From assembly GCF_935825525.1 (NCBI RefSeq), contig NZ_CAKXZT010000168.1:16453-80452 (forward strand): a stretch of 64,000 nucleotides of DNA, given 5' to 3'. The position numbers were made by a program, and so were the translations under genes. The notes below the pieces were generated by a model that was not told the origin of the DNA, did not search any database, and saw only the letters and a program-made list of their open reading frames with translations. Positions 33,773 to 44,184 of the stretch are shown piece after piece (position 1 is the stretch's first letter; every line of letters starts with the position of its first letter). The stretch is from Mesorhizobium escarrei (lineage in GTDB: Bacteria; Pseudomonadota; Alphaproteobacteria; Rhizobiales; Rhizobiaceae).

Positions 33773-34123
33773 TTCTGCCTCCGTTGAGATCACCTCAATC
33801 TACCGAATTAGTAGAAATTAGATGCATTCAAAGTTGCTTTTTTCGCCCTTTTGAAGCAATTTTTCGCCGGCTTTCGGCCTCACGAAAAAATTCTTTCCTC
33901 GCAACGCCGCTATGCGGAATCCGAGCACATGAAGCGATCTATCTAGAGGCAGGTCGCTCCTCGGCAATGGCTGGATGTGGTGCGAGCGGTGGCTGGCGAA
34001 AGAGTGGCAAGGAGACGGCGCCCTTGCGGAAGACGCGCTTCGGTGCCTCGGAACAGGCATGGGCAAGTATCCTGCTACCCGCCGACCTCGTGGAAGCCAA
34101 TTCCGTGAATCGCTTGGCGCATT
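33773..34123. promoter_or_regulatory. Promoter region of the sulfate operon
   Basis: This 351-base gap holds no supported gene. Near the operon it contains TTGAG-ATCAC-CTCAA at 33784-33798 and CTACCGAATTAGTAG at 33800-33814, two short inverted repeats that could bind the Rrf2 or a CysB-like regulator, and a TTGCTT/AAGCAA hairpin at 33834-33859. I see nothing in the part next to pbpC. Confidence 0.4.
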
Positions 34124-36214
34124 CTATTCAACGAACACTTTCACGCTGGCCGCACGCCCGGCCGCGTCGATCACGGTCAGGGTCGAATAGCCGGCGCCGT
34201 CCGGCTGCCAGGTCGCGGTGCGCCGCCGGTCGATGCCGACCAGCGGCTTGCCGTTGGCCAGCCAGCGGAACGGGGCGCGGCCGCCTTGCAGCTTCAGCAC
34301 CAGTGGCGTGGCGCCGGCGGCGGTGGCGCCGAGATCGACGTGAGCGCCGTCGGGCGGAAAGATGATCGTCGGCGCGGGCTCGGTCGGCGTTGCCTGGACC
34401 AGCCCGTCGGCGCCAGAACCGAAGCGCGCCAATGTCACCGGCAGATCGTCGCGCCTGGGTCTGGCGACGCCGGCCGGCTGGCTTGGCAGCGGCACGGCAA
34501 CCAGGCCGGAGCGGACAAAGCCCTCGAACAGGATCGGTGCGGCCGAGACATAGCCGGACAGGCCGGGCACCGCGCCGGCATCGGGACGGCCGACCCAGAC
34601 GCCCAGTACGTAGCGCCCGTCGAAGCCGACCGACCAGGCATCGCGGTAGCCGTAGGAGGTGCCGGTCTTGTAGGCGATGCCGCGCTGGGCGGCGCCCTCG
34701 GGCGGCTTGACGCCCGACAATATGTCGGTGATCTGCCAGTTCGCCTGATCGTCGAGGACGGTAGCGGTCGAGCGCTCGGCATTCGCCGGCTCGGTGCCGT
34801 CATGCAGCGTGTGTGCCTTGCCGCCATTGGCGAGCCCGGCATAGAGCTGGACGAGGTCGCGCAGCGTCACGCCGACGCCGCCAAGGCCGATGGCGAGACC
34901 CGGCGCCTTGTTAACGGGCAGGATCGGCGTGACGCCGGCCTGCCGGAAGCGCGCGAGCAGCCGCGCCGGCCCGACCGCGTCGAGAACACTGATCGCCGGC
35001 ACGTTGAGCGACAGCTGCAGCGCTTGCCTAATGCTGACGTCGCCCTGATAGCCCATGTCGAAATTCTTCGGCCGATAGCCGGAGAAATCCGTTGGCCTGT
35101 CGTCGATCAGCGTCTCCTGCGCCACCAATCCCTGCTCGAAGGCGAGCCCGTAGATAAACGGCTTCAGCGTCGAACCGGGCGAGCGGACAACCCTGGTCAT
35201 GTCGATCCAGCCCGAGCGGCTGGCGTCGAAATAGTCGGCAGAGCCGACTTCGCCGAGGATGCCGCCGGTGCGGGCGTCGGCCAGCACCATGGCGACGGAC
35301 AGGCGAGGGCCGAGCCTGGCGGCGGCATCCCTGGCCACCCGTTCCAGCCCTTCCTGGACGCTCTTGCGGATCGTCAGTCGCAGCTTCTGGCCCGCGACGG
35401 CCCTTGGCAGCACTGCATAAGCGGCGTGGGCGGCAAGTGCCGGCAGCGGGCGGCGGATGGCGGGAACATCGTCGAGCGCGGCACGTGCGGCCTCGCGCTC
35501 GCCGAGCAGGCCTGACGAGACCATGCGCGTCAGCACCCGGTCGCGGGCGGCGTGGGCGATTGAAAGGTTGCGGTCGGGCCGGCGCTTTTCCGGCAGTTGC
35601 GGCAGCGCGACGAGCAGGGCCGCCTCCGAGACGGTCAGCTGCTTCGGCTCCTTGCCGAAATAGGCCAGCGAGGCGGCGCGCACGCCTTCGAGATTGCCGC
35701 CATAGGGCGCCAGCGTCAAATAGCGTTCGAGGATCTCGCGCTTGGTGAGCCGCCGCTCGATCTGCAGGGAGCGCAGCAGCTGCTTGAGCTTGGAGCCGAG
35801 GCTGCGGCTGTCGCGCGGTTCGGTCAGCCGGGCGAGCTGCATCGACAGCGTCGAGCCGCCGGAGACGATACGGCCATTGGTCACGAACTGGCCGGCGGCG
35901 CGGGCCAGCGCCAGCACATCGACGCCTTGATGGTCCCAAAAGCGCTTGTCCTCGTAAGTCACCAGCATGTCGACGAACTGTCTGTCGACCTGGTCAAGGC
36001 GGGTGACGAGCCGCCAATAGCCGTCCGGCGTGGCGAAGGCCCGCAACAGCTGGCCGTCGCGGTCCTGCACTTCTGTCGATACCGTCAGCGCCGCCGGCAG
36101 CGGCGGCGGAAAGGCGCGGTCGAGCTGCCAGAGGGTGGCAGCGGCGATTGCTGCGAAGCCGGCGAGGGAGGCGGCGGCGGTGGCCGAACGGCGCAAAATT
36201 TGTCGGGAAAGCAC
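34124..36214 (-). CDS. pbpC: Penicillin-binding protein 1C
   Basis: This protein of about 696 residues has an N-terminal membrane anchor, a glycosyltransferase 51 domain (YEDKRFWDHQGVD with the catalytic Glu, GGSTLSMQLAR), a transpeptidase domain with SxxK in SPGSTLKP, SLN and KTGTS, and a C-terminal PBP1C-type domain. It polymerises and may cross-link peptidoglycan in the periplasm. The start is uncertain because a palindromic element sits at the 5' end: GTG 36214 is the first codon outside it, ATG 36229 lies within it. It follows the macroglobulin gene, a pairing known from many proteobacteria. Confidence 0.92.
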   Translation of the reverse strand: MLSRQILRRSATAAASLAGFAAIAAATLWQLDRAFPPPLPAALTVSTEVQDRDGQLLRAFATPDGYWRLVTRLDQVDRQFVDMLVTYEDKRFWDHQGVDVLALARAAGQFVTNGRIVSGGSTLSMQLARLTEPRDSRSLGSKLKQLLRSLQIERRLTKREILERYLTLAPYGGNLEGVRAASLAYFGKEPKQLTVSEAALLVALPQLPEKRRPDRNLSIAHAARDRVLTRMVSSGLLGEREAARAALDDVPAIRRPLPALAAHAAYAVLPRAVAGQKLRLTIRKSVQEGLERVARDAAARLGPRLSVAMVLADARTGGILGEVGSADYFDASRSGWIDMTRVVRSPGSTLKPFIYGLAFEQGLVAQETLIDDRPTDFSGYRPKNFDMGYQGDVSIRQALQLSLNVPAISVLDAVGPARLLARFRQAGVTPILPVNKAPGLAIGLGGVGVTLRDLVQLYAGLANGGKAHTLHDGTEPANAERSTATVLDDQANWQITDILSGVKPPEGAAQRGIAYKTGTSYGYRDAWSVGFDGRYVLGVWVGRPDAGAVPGLSGYVSAAPILFEGFVRSGLVAVPLPSQPAGVARPRRDDLPVTLARFGSGADGLVQATPTEPAPTIIFPPDGAHVDLGATAAGATPLVLKLQGGRAPFRWLANGKPLVGIDRRRTATWQPDGAGYSTLTVIDAAGRAASVKVFVE

Positions 36215-36215
36215 G

Positions 36216-36439
36216 GTGCCGCCCCTCATCCGCCTGCCGGCACGTTCTCCCCGTATGGTGACGGGGAGAAGGGGGCTGTCATGGCCCACGGCGGCGTTTC
36301 TGCAGCGTTCGAGATTGGCGAAAACTTCGGCGCAGGCCTCTTTCTCCCCGTCACTATACGGGGAGAAATGTCCGGTCCACCCTCCGCAGCTGCAGCGCAG
36401 CTGCTGCGGAGGACGGGCAGGGCAATGAGGGGCAGCGCC
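36216..36439. repeat. Nested palindromic element between the macroglobulin gene and pbpC
   Basis: It has GCCGCCCCTCATCCGCC on one side and AATGAGGGGCAGCGCCATC on the other, with inner CCCCGTATGGTGACGGGG and CCCCGTCACTATACGGGG hairpins. It is the same family as 13786-13991 and 3226-3357. It fills the whole gap and may separate expression of the two genes. Confidence 0.8.
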
Positions 36440-36470
36440 ATCGCCATGTTCCTGTTCGCCATCCTTTGCC

Positions 36471-39400
36471 TTACGGCGCTTTGACCTCCATCATGCCGGT
36501 GGCGGTGCGGGCCGAATATTGCGGCCGGTACATGTCCTCGACGGTTGCCGCCGGGTGGGCATAGGTGCCCGGCGTCACCGCACGCACGACATAGGCGAGC
36601 GTGATGTTGCGGTCGCCGTCGCCATCGTTCGGATTGAAGGCGGCGACGAAACGGTCGTCGCGGAATTCGAGATGGGCGGCGTCGGTCTGGGCCAGCCAGG
36701 AAAAATTCGACAACTGGGCGCTGGAAACCAGGCCCGGATTGTCGATCTCGAAGCCGGCAGGCAGCAGATCGGTGATCAGCAGCCGCGACGGCCATCTGTT
36801 CTGCTCGTAGATATTGAGCACGACGACATAGCGTTCGTTCTGGGTCGCCTGCGTGACATTGGCTTCGGTGCCGTCGAGCTTGTAGTAGGTGCGACCGATG
36901 GTGAAGCCGTCGCCGCCGGCCGGCAGCGGCTGGATCGGCGAGGCCACCGTGGTGACGACCGCCTGCAGCGGCTTGCTGCCGGTGTTGGCGACGGTCAGCG
37001 GGCTGTCGGCAATGTCGCTGCCGGCGGTCTGGTCCGAATAGGCGCCGGCATGCGGCGCGCCATTGATGGTCAGCGCGATCGCATCATTGCCGGCCTTCAG
37101 CGCACGCGTCGCCAGCAGCATCCAGGACTCGTCCTGCGTGCTGGTCCATCTGACGGCGGCGCGTTCCTGCGTCACCCGCTTGATCAGCGCCAGCACGATC
37201 GCCGGCACTGGCTTGGATTCGGCGGCAAGCGCCAGCATCGCCGCGCCGTCACGCAGCGGCGAGCCATAATCGGATCTGTAGTAGTCGTATGCGGAGGTCG
37301 AATTGGCCAGTTGCAGGGCGGCCTGGAAGGTGGCTTCCGAGCGCTGCGTGTCGCCATAGAGCGCCAGGCCCGCCGCCAATTGGGCGACGGCCATCGGGCT
37401 GGTAAAGGCTTCGAGCTGGGTGTCGGCGTAGTAGCGCAGATCGCCGATCGAGGCCTTCTTGTTGCGGGCCAGAACATAGAGCGCATAGGCGATCTCGCTG
37501 CCGCGATCCTTGACGTCCTGGTCATAGCCGATCGCGTTTTGCAGATTGCTCAGCGCCTGGTTCATCGCCAGGGCCGGCACGTCGTATTTCTGCTCGCGCG
37601 CCCGGGTCAGGAAGTCGGTGACATAGGCGTCGAGCCACAGGTCGCCTGAGCCCGGGCCCCACAGGCCGAAGCTGCCGGCCGAGGCCTGATAGCTCAGCAC
37701 CTTGTAGATGGCGTCCTGGATGCGGCCGTGCAGGTCGGCGTCGCTGGCCATGCCGATGCCCGACGCCATCTCGTTGACATAGAGCAGCGGCATGGCGCGG
37801 CTGGTGGTTTGCTCGGCGCAGCCATAGGGGTAGCGGTCGAGCGTCATCAGCAGCGACGGCACGTCGAAGGCCGCCGCCTGTGAAACGCCGACGCTGACCG
37901 AAGCGCCGTCGAGCAGGCTTGCCGCCAGCAGCTCCTTGTCGACGCGCAGCGAGCCGCCATTGCCCTTGAGGTCGACCACCATGCGGGTGGTCACCGGCAA
38001 TTGCGCCGGGCGCACCGGAACATAGAGCGTCTGCTCGACGGCGGTGCCGTCGGCATGGGCGAGCTTGATGGTGATCGAGGCGTTGCCCGGCGTCTCAGCG
38101 ATCAGCGGCACGGTCAGCGTTTGCCGCTTGCCCTTGGCCAGCGTCAGCTTTTCGGGCAGGGCGGCATTGCCGGTCGAAAGGTCGCCGGTGGTATCTATCG
38201 ACAGCGCATAATCGCCCTCCGGACCGTCGGCGTCGGTGACGTCAAGCCGCATGACGGCCGAATCGCCGGGCGCCAGGAAGCGCGGCAGGCCGGCGGTGAT
38301 CACCACCGGATCGCGCACGATCACGTCGGACTGGGCATGGCCGACCCCGTCCTTGGTCCAGGCGACGGCCATGACGCGCACGGTGCCGTTGAACTGCGGG
38401 ATGTCGAAGTCGATCCGCGCCTTGCCGTCGGCGTCGAGCTGGACCGGACCGGAGAAGAAGGCGACCAGCTTTTCGGTCGGCGGGCTGCCTTGCGACTGGA
38501 TGTTGGCGCCGTCGCCGCCGCTGCGCAGCTTGCCGGTCGTGCCCAGCGAGCCGTCGATCAGGCGGCCGTAGAGGTCGCGTACTTCAAGGCCGAGCATGCG
38601 CTGGCCGAAGAACCAGGTCTCCGGATCCGGCGCCTTGTAGTTGGTCAGGTTGAGGATGCCGACATCGACGGCCGCTACCATGACATAGGCGTTGGCGCCC
38701 GGCTGGACGCCGGCCACCGAAACCGGGATCGACAGCTGCTGGCGCGGCATGGTCTTGTCCGGCGGCGTCAAGCTGACGGCGAGCTTCTTGGAGCCCGGAT
38801 CGACCTTCAGCCATTTGACGCCGATGGCGCGCGCCGGCATGCGGGTTTCCTGCGCATCGCCCGGCCTGAACAGCGTTGCCGTGACATAGGCACCGGCGCC
38901 CCAGTCGTCGCCGACCGGGATGTCGATGGTGGTGCCGCCGGCCGGCACGCTGGCGGTGACGGTCTTCAAGAGCTTGTCGGCGCCGATGGTGACGAGCAGC
39001 TCGCCGGCAAAATGCGGCGATACTTTGAGCTTGGCCACTTCGCCCGCCGCGTAATTGTCCTTGTCGAGGGCGATCTCGAGGCCATCGGGCGTTTCGGTGG
39101 TGGTGGAGCTGACATACCAGCCGGCGTCGAATTCGTAGCTGGTCGCCGGGCCTTCCGGGTCCGAGGTCTCGATCTCGAGCCGATAGCGGCCCCAGTCGAC
39201 CGGCAGTGACACGGTGGCCTCGCCGTTAGCGGTCAGGTCGACCTGGCCGTTGGCCACCGACTTGGTGAAAGTGACCGGCTCATAATTCCAGGAATTGCTC
39301 GAGCGGTACCATTGGTAATTGCGTTCGACCTTGACCAGCGACCATTGAGCGCCCTGCAGCGCCTCGCGCTTGCCGTCGGTGTCGACGGCAATCAGGCTGA

Positions 39401-41951
39401 ACTTCGCCGTGCCGCCTTGCGGCACCTCGTCGCCGTCGAAATCCGGGCGGATGCCGATCATGTGGCCCTGCGGCCGGACGCCGATGTTGAGCGAGCGCTC
39501 GACGGCGCGGCCGCCGGTCTCGCGCATCCTGACCGTAACCTTGGCGTCGACCAGCTTGGTGGTCGAGGGCAACTGGTCGACAGAAACCGGGAAGGTAGCC
39601 TTGCCGTCCTCGCCGACCACCGGCAGGCCGGTGAACGGGGTGACCGACGGTTCCGCCGACTGCTCGTCGGCGAGGCCGAAGGAATAGCCCTTGAAGCGAT
39701 CCCAGTCGCGGGTGGTCGACAGCGTCAGCTCGCCTTCGAGCGCTAGCCCGGCGGCCGGCGCGCCATAAAGGAAGCGGCCGTCGACGGTGACGTTGGCGGT
39801 CTCGCCTTGCGCGATCTCCTGCTTGTCGGAGGACAGGTCGAACTCGATGCGATCCGGCACGAAATCTTCGACCAGGAACATCTGGCTGGCGACCGCCGCC
39901 TGCTTGGGGTCGGTGTGGATCGCCACCGTCCAAGTGCCGCGCATGGCGTTGGGTTCGAGCGGCAGGTCGACGGCATGGCCGCCGGCCGATGCGCCGTCGC
40001 TGACGATGCGGCGGTTCTCGACGCCGTCGGGACGGGTGAAGATGAAGGTCAGCGGCAGGTTCTCGACCGCCTTGGCGGCGCCATCGCGGGCAAGTGCTGC
40101 GACATGGACGTCCTCGCCGGCGCGGTAGATGCCGCGTTCGGTCCAGGCATAGACGTCGAGCGCGCCTGGCGCCGGACGTCCGGTGACGCCGCGATCGGAA
40201 AGATCGAAGCCGGCGCGGCCCATGTCGAGGAAGACGAAGTCGCTGTCATCCTGCTTGGCTGTCAGTACGGCCGGCACCATGCCGCCGTCGCCGCGCGTCA
40301 GTCCGGGGTTGAAGACGGCGCGGCCTTCCGCGTCCGTGGTTGCGGTGCCGAGGATCTCGTTGTTCCTGGCCAGCAGCGTCAGTTCAGCGCCTGATATCGG
40401 CTTGGCGGTTCCGAGCGAACGGGCAAAGACGTTCAACCCATCCTGTCCGGTATAGGTCGACAGGCCGATATCGGAGACGACGAACCATTGCGTGGCGCGC
40501 GAATCATAGTCGTCGTCGTTCTTGTCGACCGGTTGCGCGGTCAGCACATAGACGCCGGGTTTGCGCTGCGGCAGGGCTTCGTCGACCGGGAAGGAGGTGG
40601 TGACTTCCTTGTTCAGGTCGTTAGCGATGTCGAGCTGGCCCTGCCAGACGGGTTCGCCCATCTGATCGGAAATGTTGGAGATGTCGTAGCCGTCAAGCTG
40701 GCGCAGGAACTGGTAGCCGGACAGAAGCTGGGTCAGAGAACGGTCGCCGATGCGATAAAGCTTCATTTCGGCGGCGCCCATGTTGACGGTGACGACCGGG
40801 ATGCCGCGGCGCGCGCCGGCCGGCAGCACGAAGCTGTCGCCGGTGAAACGGGCAGACGGGGCGCGGTCCTGCACATAGATCGACAGCACCACCGGGGTGG
40901 TGATCACCTCGCCGACGGCGGCCGGCAGGCCGGGGCGGAAGGTCACGTCGTAATGCTGGCCGTGCTCGAGCCCTTCGACGCAGATCTGCTTGTCCTTGGC
41001 CTCGACGCCCTTGGGCGCGGCGTTGTCGACGGTGACGAATTGCGAATAGTCGACGCCGGTCTTGACCAGGTCTTCTGAAAACTGCGCGCAGATGCGTGGC
41101 GCGCTGGTGTCGGCGTCGACCGTGTGATCGACGACGCGGAAGCCCTTGCGCGCCTTGAGGTCCTGATAGGCGGCCGCGACCCAAGGCGAACTGACCAGCG
41201 CGAGGCTCGCTTCGTAGGCCTGCAGGGCCGGCCGAGCGAGGTCGCGGCGATCGAGCCCGTCGCCAAGCAGTGCCAGCGCTTCGGCGCGCGTTTTTGTGGT
41301 GCGCAGCAATTTGAAGGCGTTGAAGCCGGCGGAGGTGGCGTTCGCCGGCAGGGTCGACGCCTCCGGGCTGTTGGCGGTCGGCTGCACGGCAAGCGTTTCC
41401 CGCGCCAGTTCAAGCCAGAGTTGGCCATCGTCGGGCAATACCGAAACCAAAGCTTCGTATTTTTGAACGGCCAAGCGGTGGTCGCCGGTCTGCGACGCTT
41501 GCTTTGCCGCCTCCCGCAGCGCCGTCAGCCCTTCGGTGGGCTTGGTGTAGGCCGGGCCGGTGAGCCTGTTGCGGTATTGCTGGGCCTGGTCGGCCATCCA
41601 GGCGGGGAAGAAGGCGAGCTCCGGCGGCGCGCCGATATCGGGGTCGCCTTCGACGTTGACGACCTTGCCGGCGACGGCGCCCTTGAAGGGCTTCAGCGTG
41701 TTAAAATCGGATTTGAGAAAACACCATTTGGCCTTGGGGTTGTAGGTGAAGGCGCGGCAGGCGGGATCGCCGAGACATGTCGTCGTACAATGATCGAGGC
41801 TGACATTCTGGTCGGATCTGAGGTCGAAGCCGAAATAATCGGAATTTTCCGATGTCACCACCCGGCGCGCTTCGGCCGCTTGCGCGACACTGCCCGAGGC
41901 GAAATAGAGAAGAAAAAGAATCGACAGACCACGAGCCGCGCGCATTGCCAT
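36471..41951 (-). CDS. yfhM: Bacterial alpha-2-macroglobulin with N-terminal PAN/Apple-like domain
   Basis: This 1826-residue exported protein has a signal peptide ending SGSVAQAAEA, with no lipobox Cys, so it is probably free in the periplasm, unlike E. coli YfhM. Residues about 35-95 form a Cys-rich PAN/Apple-like domain (CTTTCLGDPACRAFTY). MG domains follow, and the thioester motif CAEQ is at residues 1378-1381 (codons about 37809-37820). Such proteins trap proteases that breach the outer membrane, and PBP1C repairs the wall; the two genes are adjacent here. ATG 41951 follows GGAGGGG. Confidence 0.94.
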   Translation of the reverse strand: MAMRAARGLSILFLLYFASGSVAQAAEARRVVTSENSDYFGFDLRSDQNVSLDHCTTTCLGDPACRAFTYNPKAKWCFLKSDFNTLKPFKGAVAGKVVNVEGDPDIGAPPELAFFPAWMADQAQQYRNRLTGPAYTKPTEGLTALREAAKQASQTGDHRLAVQKYEALVSVLPDDGQLWLELARETLAVQPTANSPEASTLPANATSAGFNAFKLLRTTKTRAEALALLGDGLDRRDLARPALQAYEASLALVSSPWVAAAYQDLKARKGFRVVDHTVDADTSAPRICAQFSEDLVKTGVDYSQFVTVDNAAPKGVEAKDKQICVEGLEHGQHYDVTFRPGLPAAVGEVITTPVVLSIYVQDRAPSARFTGDSFVLPAGARRGIPVVTVNMGAAEMKLYRIGDRSLTQLLSGYQFLRQLDGYDISNISDQMGEPVWQGQLDIANDLNKEVTTSFPVDEALPQRKPGVYVLTAQPVDKNDDDYDSRATQWFVVSDIGLSTYTGQDGLNVFARSLGTAKPISGAELTLLARNNEILGTATTDAEGRAVFNPGLTRGDGGMVPAVLTAKQDDSDFVFLDMGRAGFDLSDRGVTGRPAPGALDVYAWTERGIYRAGEDVHVAALARDGAAKAVENLPLTFIFTRPDGVENRRIVSDGASAGGHAVDLPLEPNAMRGTWTVAIHTDPKQAAVASQMFLVEDFVPDRIEFDLSSDKQEIAQGETANVTVDGRFLYGAPAAGLALEGELTLSTTRDWDRFKGYSFGLADEQSAEPSVTPFTGLPVVGEDGKATFPVSVDQLPSTTKLVDAKVTVRMRETGGRAVERSLNIGVRPQGHMIGIRPDFDGDEVPQGGTAKFSLIAVDTDGKREALQGAQWSLVKVERNYQWYRSSNSWNYEPVTFTKSVANGQVDLTANGEATVSLPVDWGRYRLEIETSDPEGPATSYEFDAGWYVSSTTTETPDGLEIALDKDNYAAGEVAKLKVSPHFAGELLVTIGADKLLKTVTASVPAGGTTIDIPVGDDWGAGAYVTATLFRPGDAQETRMPARAIGVKWLKVDPGSKKLAVSLTPPDKTMPRQQLSIPVSVAGVQPGANAYVMVAAVDVGILNLTNYKAPDPETWFFGQRMLGLEVRDLYGRLIDGSLGTTGKLRSGGDGANIQSQGSPPTEKLVAFFSGPVQLDADGKARIDFDIPQFNGTVRVMAVAWTKDGVGHAQSDVIVRDPVVITAGLPRFLAPGDSAVMRLDVTDADGPEGDYALSIDTTGDLSTGNAALPEKLTLAKGKRQTLTVPLIAETPGNASITIKLAHADGTAVEQTLYVPVRPAQLPVTTRMVVDLKGNGGSLRVDKELLAASLLDGASVSVGVSQAAAFDVPSLLMTLDRYPYGCAEQTTSRAMPLLYVNEMASGIGMASDADLHGRIQDAIYKVLSYQASAGSFGLWGPGSGDLWLDAYVTDFLTRAREQKYDVPALAMNQALSNLQNAIGYDQDVKDRGSEIAYALYVLARNKKASIGDLRYYADTQLEAFTSPMAVAQLAAGLALYGDTQRSEATFQAALQLANSTSAYDYYRSDYGSPLRDGAAMLALAAESKPVPAIVLALIKRVTQERAAVRWTSTQDESWMLLATRALKAGNDAIALTINGAPHAGAYSDQTAGSDIADSPLTVANTGSKPLQAVVTTVASPIQPLPAGGDGFTIGRTYYKLDGTEANVTQATQNERYVVVLNIYEQNRWPSRLLITDLLPAGFEIDNPGLVSSAQLSNFSWLAQTDAAHLEFRDDRFVAAFNPNDGDGDRNITLAYVVRAVTPGTYAHPAATVEDMYRPQYSARTATGMMEVKAP

Positions 41952-42255
41952 GACACCCCTCCGGACACTGCTTACGTTACGTCCAATTTACGTCCAGGCA
42001 TGTTCAAGCTTCGGTCCAGCTTGTCAACACAAGGACGCGGCAGGTTCCCGCCTGCCAACGGTTTCCTTTCCGGCCGATGACCGGTAGTACCTCCATAGGA
42101 CAGGGATCACGCTTTCTTGCGGCGACGCAGAAGGTGTGAATTCCAAGCCCTGTCCATTTCAGACAATTGGATTGTGGCAATTGGATTGTGGCCCGTTTAC
42201 GAGCAATTCAGAACTTCATTCCAATTTTAGCTTTGGCCGCTAGTGTAGAGTTGTA
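41952..42255. promoter_or_regulatory. Divergent promoter region between macroglobulin and tamA genes
   Basis: This 304-base region has no supported gene. It contains a perfect 14-bp tandem duplication of CAATTGGATTGTGG at 42164-42177 and 42178-42191, 65 bases before the tamA start. No clear promoter boxes could be fixed by eye. Confidence 0.45.
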
Positions 42256-44184
42256 ATGTCGGCGTATGAAAGGCAGATGTGGGGAGGAACCGCGCCACGG
42301 CGCGTGTTTTCGCTCGCCTTGCTTTCCGCCTTGCTATGCTCGACTGCACTGATTGGCGCGAGCGGAAATGCGGCCGCTTTCGAGATCTTCGGCATCAAGC
42401 TGTGGGGATCGTCGGAGGATGAAGATGCCGACATCGTCGATCCGCTGCGCTATGCGGTTACAATCGAGGCACCCGACGCCGACGAGGATCTCGCCGAGAA
42501 ACTCGAAAACGCCTCGGCGCTGAAGGACGACGAAGAACGTCCGGTCTCCGGTTCGCTCGGCCTGCTGGCCAAGGCGCGTGCCGACCGCGATCAGCTTGTC
42601 GCCGCCCTTTATGCGGACGCCCGCTACGAGGGCGTCGTCACCATTACCATCGAAGGCAAGCCGCTCGACGATTTGCCGCCAGACGCCGAATTCTCGGGTC
42701 CGCAGCCGATTCCGGTGGTGATCAACATTGCGACCGGGCCGAAGTTCACGCTTGGCGACATCAGGCTGGAGGGCGACGCGGCGGGGCTGGCTGGCGCCGA
42801 TTTCGGCCTGATCGCCGGCGGCGATGCCGGTTCCGGTGCCGTGCTCAAGGCCGAGGCGTCGATCGTGCGGGCGCTCAAGGAGGAAGGCAGGCCGCTGGCC
42901 AAGGTGACCGCCCGCGAGATCGTTGCCGATCACGCCACCTCGACGCTCGACGTGACGCTGACCGTAGCGGCCGGGCCCGTTGCCGGCTACGGCGACACCA
43001 CGGTCGAAGGCACCGAAAAGGTCGACCGCAATTTCACCGAATACATGATCGGCCTGAAGCGCGGCCGCCAATATTCGCCGGAAGAGGTCGACGAGGCGCG
43101 CGACCGGCTGCTCGGGCTGGAAGTCTTCAACAGCGTGACGCTGAAGGAGGCCGACGGTCTCGACGCCGACGGCAACATCCCGATCGGCGTCGAAGTGAGC
43201 GAGCGCAAGCCGCGCTATTTTGGCCTTGGCGGCACCTTCTCCAACACCGAGGGGCTCGGCCTCGAAGGATATTGGGGTCACCGCAATCTGTTCGGCCGTG
43301 CCGAAAAACTGCGCATCGAGGGCGAAATCAGCGGCATCGGCAGCAATGAGCTGACGGAGCTCAACTACAATGCCGGCATCATGTTCGAAAAGCCGGGCGT
43401 GGTCGGGCCGGCGTCTAAATTCTTCGCCGGCGTCAACACCGTGCTGGAGCATCCCGACGCCTACGACCATTTCTCAGTCAAGGGCAACACCGGCCTGTCT
43501 TATGACCTCGACCGGCAGCAGACGGTTTCCGCGGAAGTCGCGCTCGACTATTCGAAGATCACCGATTCTTTCGGCAAGCACACCTATCTGATTGCCAGCA
43601 TTCCGCTGCGATATGTCTACGACAGCCGCGACAACCGGCTCAACCCGACGACCGGATTCAGGGCACTGGCCTATGCCGAGCCGAGCTACGACATTTTGAA
43701 CGGTGCGGCCTTCGTCAAGCTGAGGGGCGAAGGATCGGCCTATCAGTCGCTCGACGCGGCCTCGAAGTTCGTCCTGGCCGAACGTGTCGCCATCGGCTCG
43801 ATCATCGGCGCCGGCCTTCAGGACGTTCCGGCCGACCGGCGCTTCTATTCCGGCGGCGGCGGCTCGGTGCGCGGTTATGCCTATCAGGGCATCGGTCCGA
43901 AGGACGTCGACGGAGAGCCGATCGGCGGGTTATCGTTCTTCGAGACCTCGATCGAGATGCGCATCGCCATCACCGACACGATCGGCGTCGTGCCGTTCGT
44001 CGACGCCGGCGCCGTTTCGACCAATCAATTTCCGGATTTTTCTGGCATGAAGGTCGGCGCCGGCGTCGGCTTGCGCTATATTACGCCGTTCGGACCGCTG
44101 CGCATCGACGCGGCGGTGCCGCTCAACCGGGGTCCCGACGACCCGGATTTCGGCATTTATGCCGGCATCGGCCAGGCGTTCTGA
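42256..44184 (+). CDS. tamA: TamA, outer-membrane BamA-like assembly protein
   Basis: This 642-residue protein has a signal peptide (FSLALLSALLCSTALIGASGNAAA), N-terminal POTRA-type repeats (for example YEGVVTITIEGKPL and KFTLGDIRLEGDA), and a C-terminal Omp85 barrel with GGGGSVRGYAYQGIGP (the conserved VRGY/F loop) and terminal Phe. With TamB it helps insert autotransporters and other outer-membrane proteins. Its stop overlaps the tamB start by one base (TGATG). ATG 42256 is used; ATG 42277 is an alternative. Confidence 0.92.
   Translation: MSAYERQMWGGTAPRRVFSLALLSALLCSTALIGASGNAAAFEIFGIKLWGSSEDEDADIVDPLRYAVTIEAPDADEDLAEKLENASALKDDEERPVSGSLGLLAKARADRDQLVAALYADARYEGVVTITIEGKPLDDLPPDAEFSGPQPIPVVINIATGPKFTLGDIRLEGDAAGLAGADFGLIAGGDAGSGAVLKAEASIVRALKEEGRPLAKVTAREIVADHATSTLDVTLTVAAGPVAGYGDTTVEGTEKVDRNFTEYMIGLKRGRQYSPEEVDEARDRLLGLEVFNSVTLKEADGLDADGNIPIGVEVSERKPRYFGLGGTFSNTEGLGLEGYWGHRNLFGRAEKLRIEGEISGIGSNELTELNYNAGIMFEKPGVVGPASKFFAGVNTVLEHPDAYDHFSVKGNTGLSYDLDRQQTVSAEVALDYSKITDSFGKHTYLIASIPLRYVYDSRDNRLNPTTGFRALAYAEPSYDILNGAAFVKLRGEGSAYQSLDAASKFVLAERVAIGSIIGAGLQDVPADRRFYSGGGGSVRGYAYQGIGPKDVDGEPIGGLSFFETSIEMRIAITDTIGVVPFVDAGAVSTNQFPDFSGMKVGAGVGLRYITPFGPLRIDAAVPLNRGPDDPDFGIYAGIGQAF

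Noticed and set aside
33818..34066. 82-residue minus-strand frame upstream of the sulfate operon
   Set aside because: No ribosome-binding site, no recognisable domain, and unusual Ser/His/Pro content.
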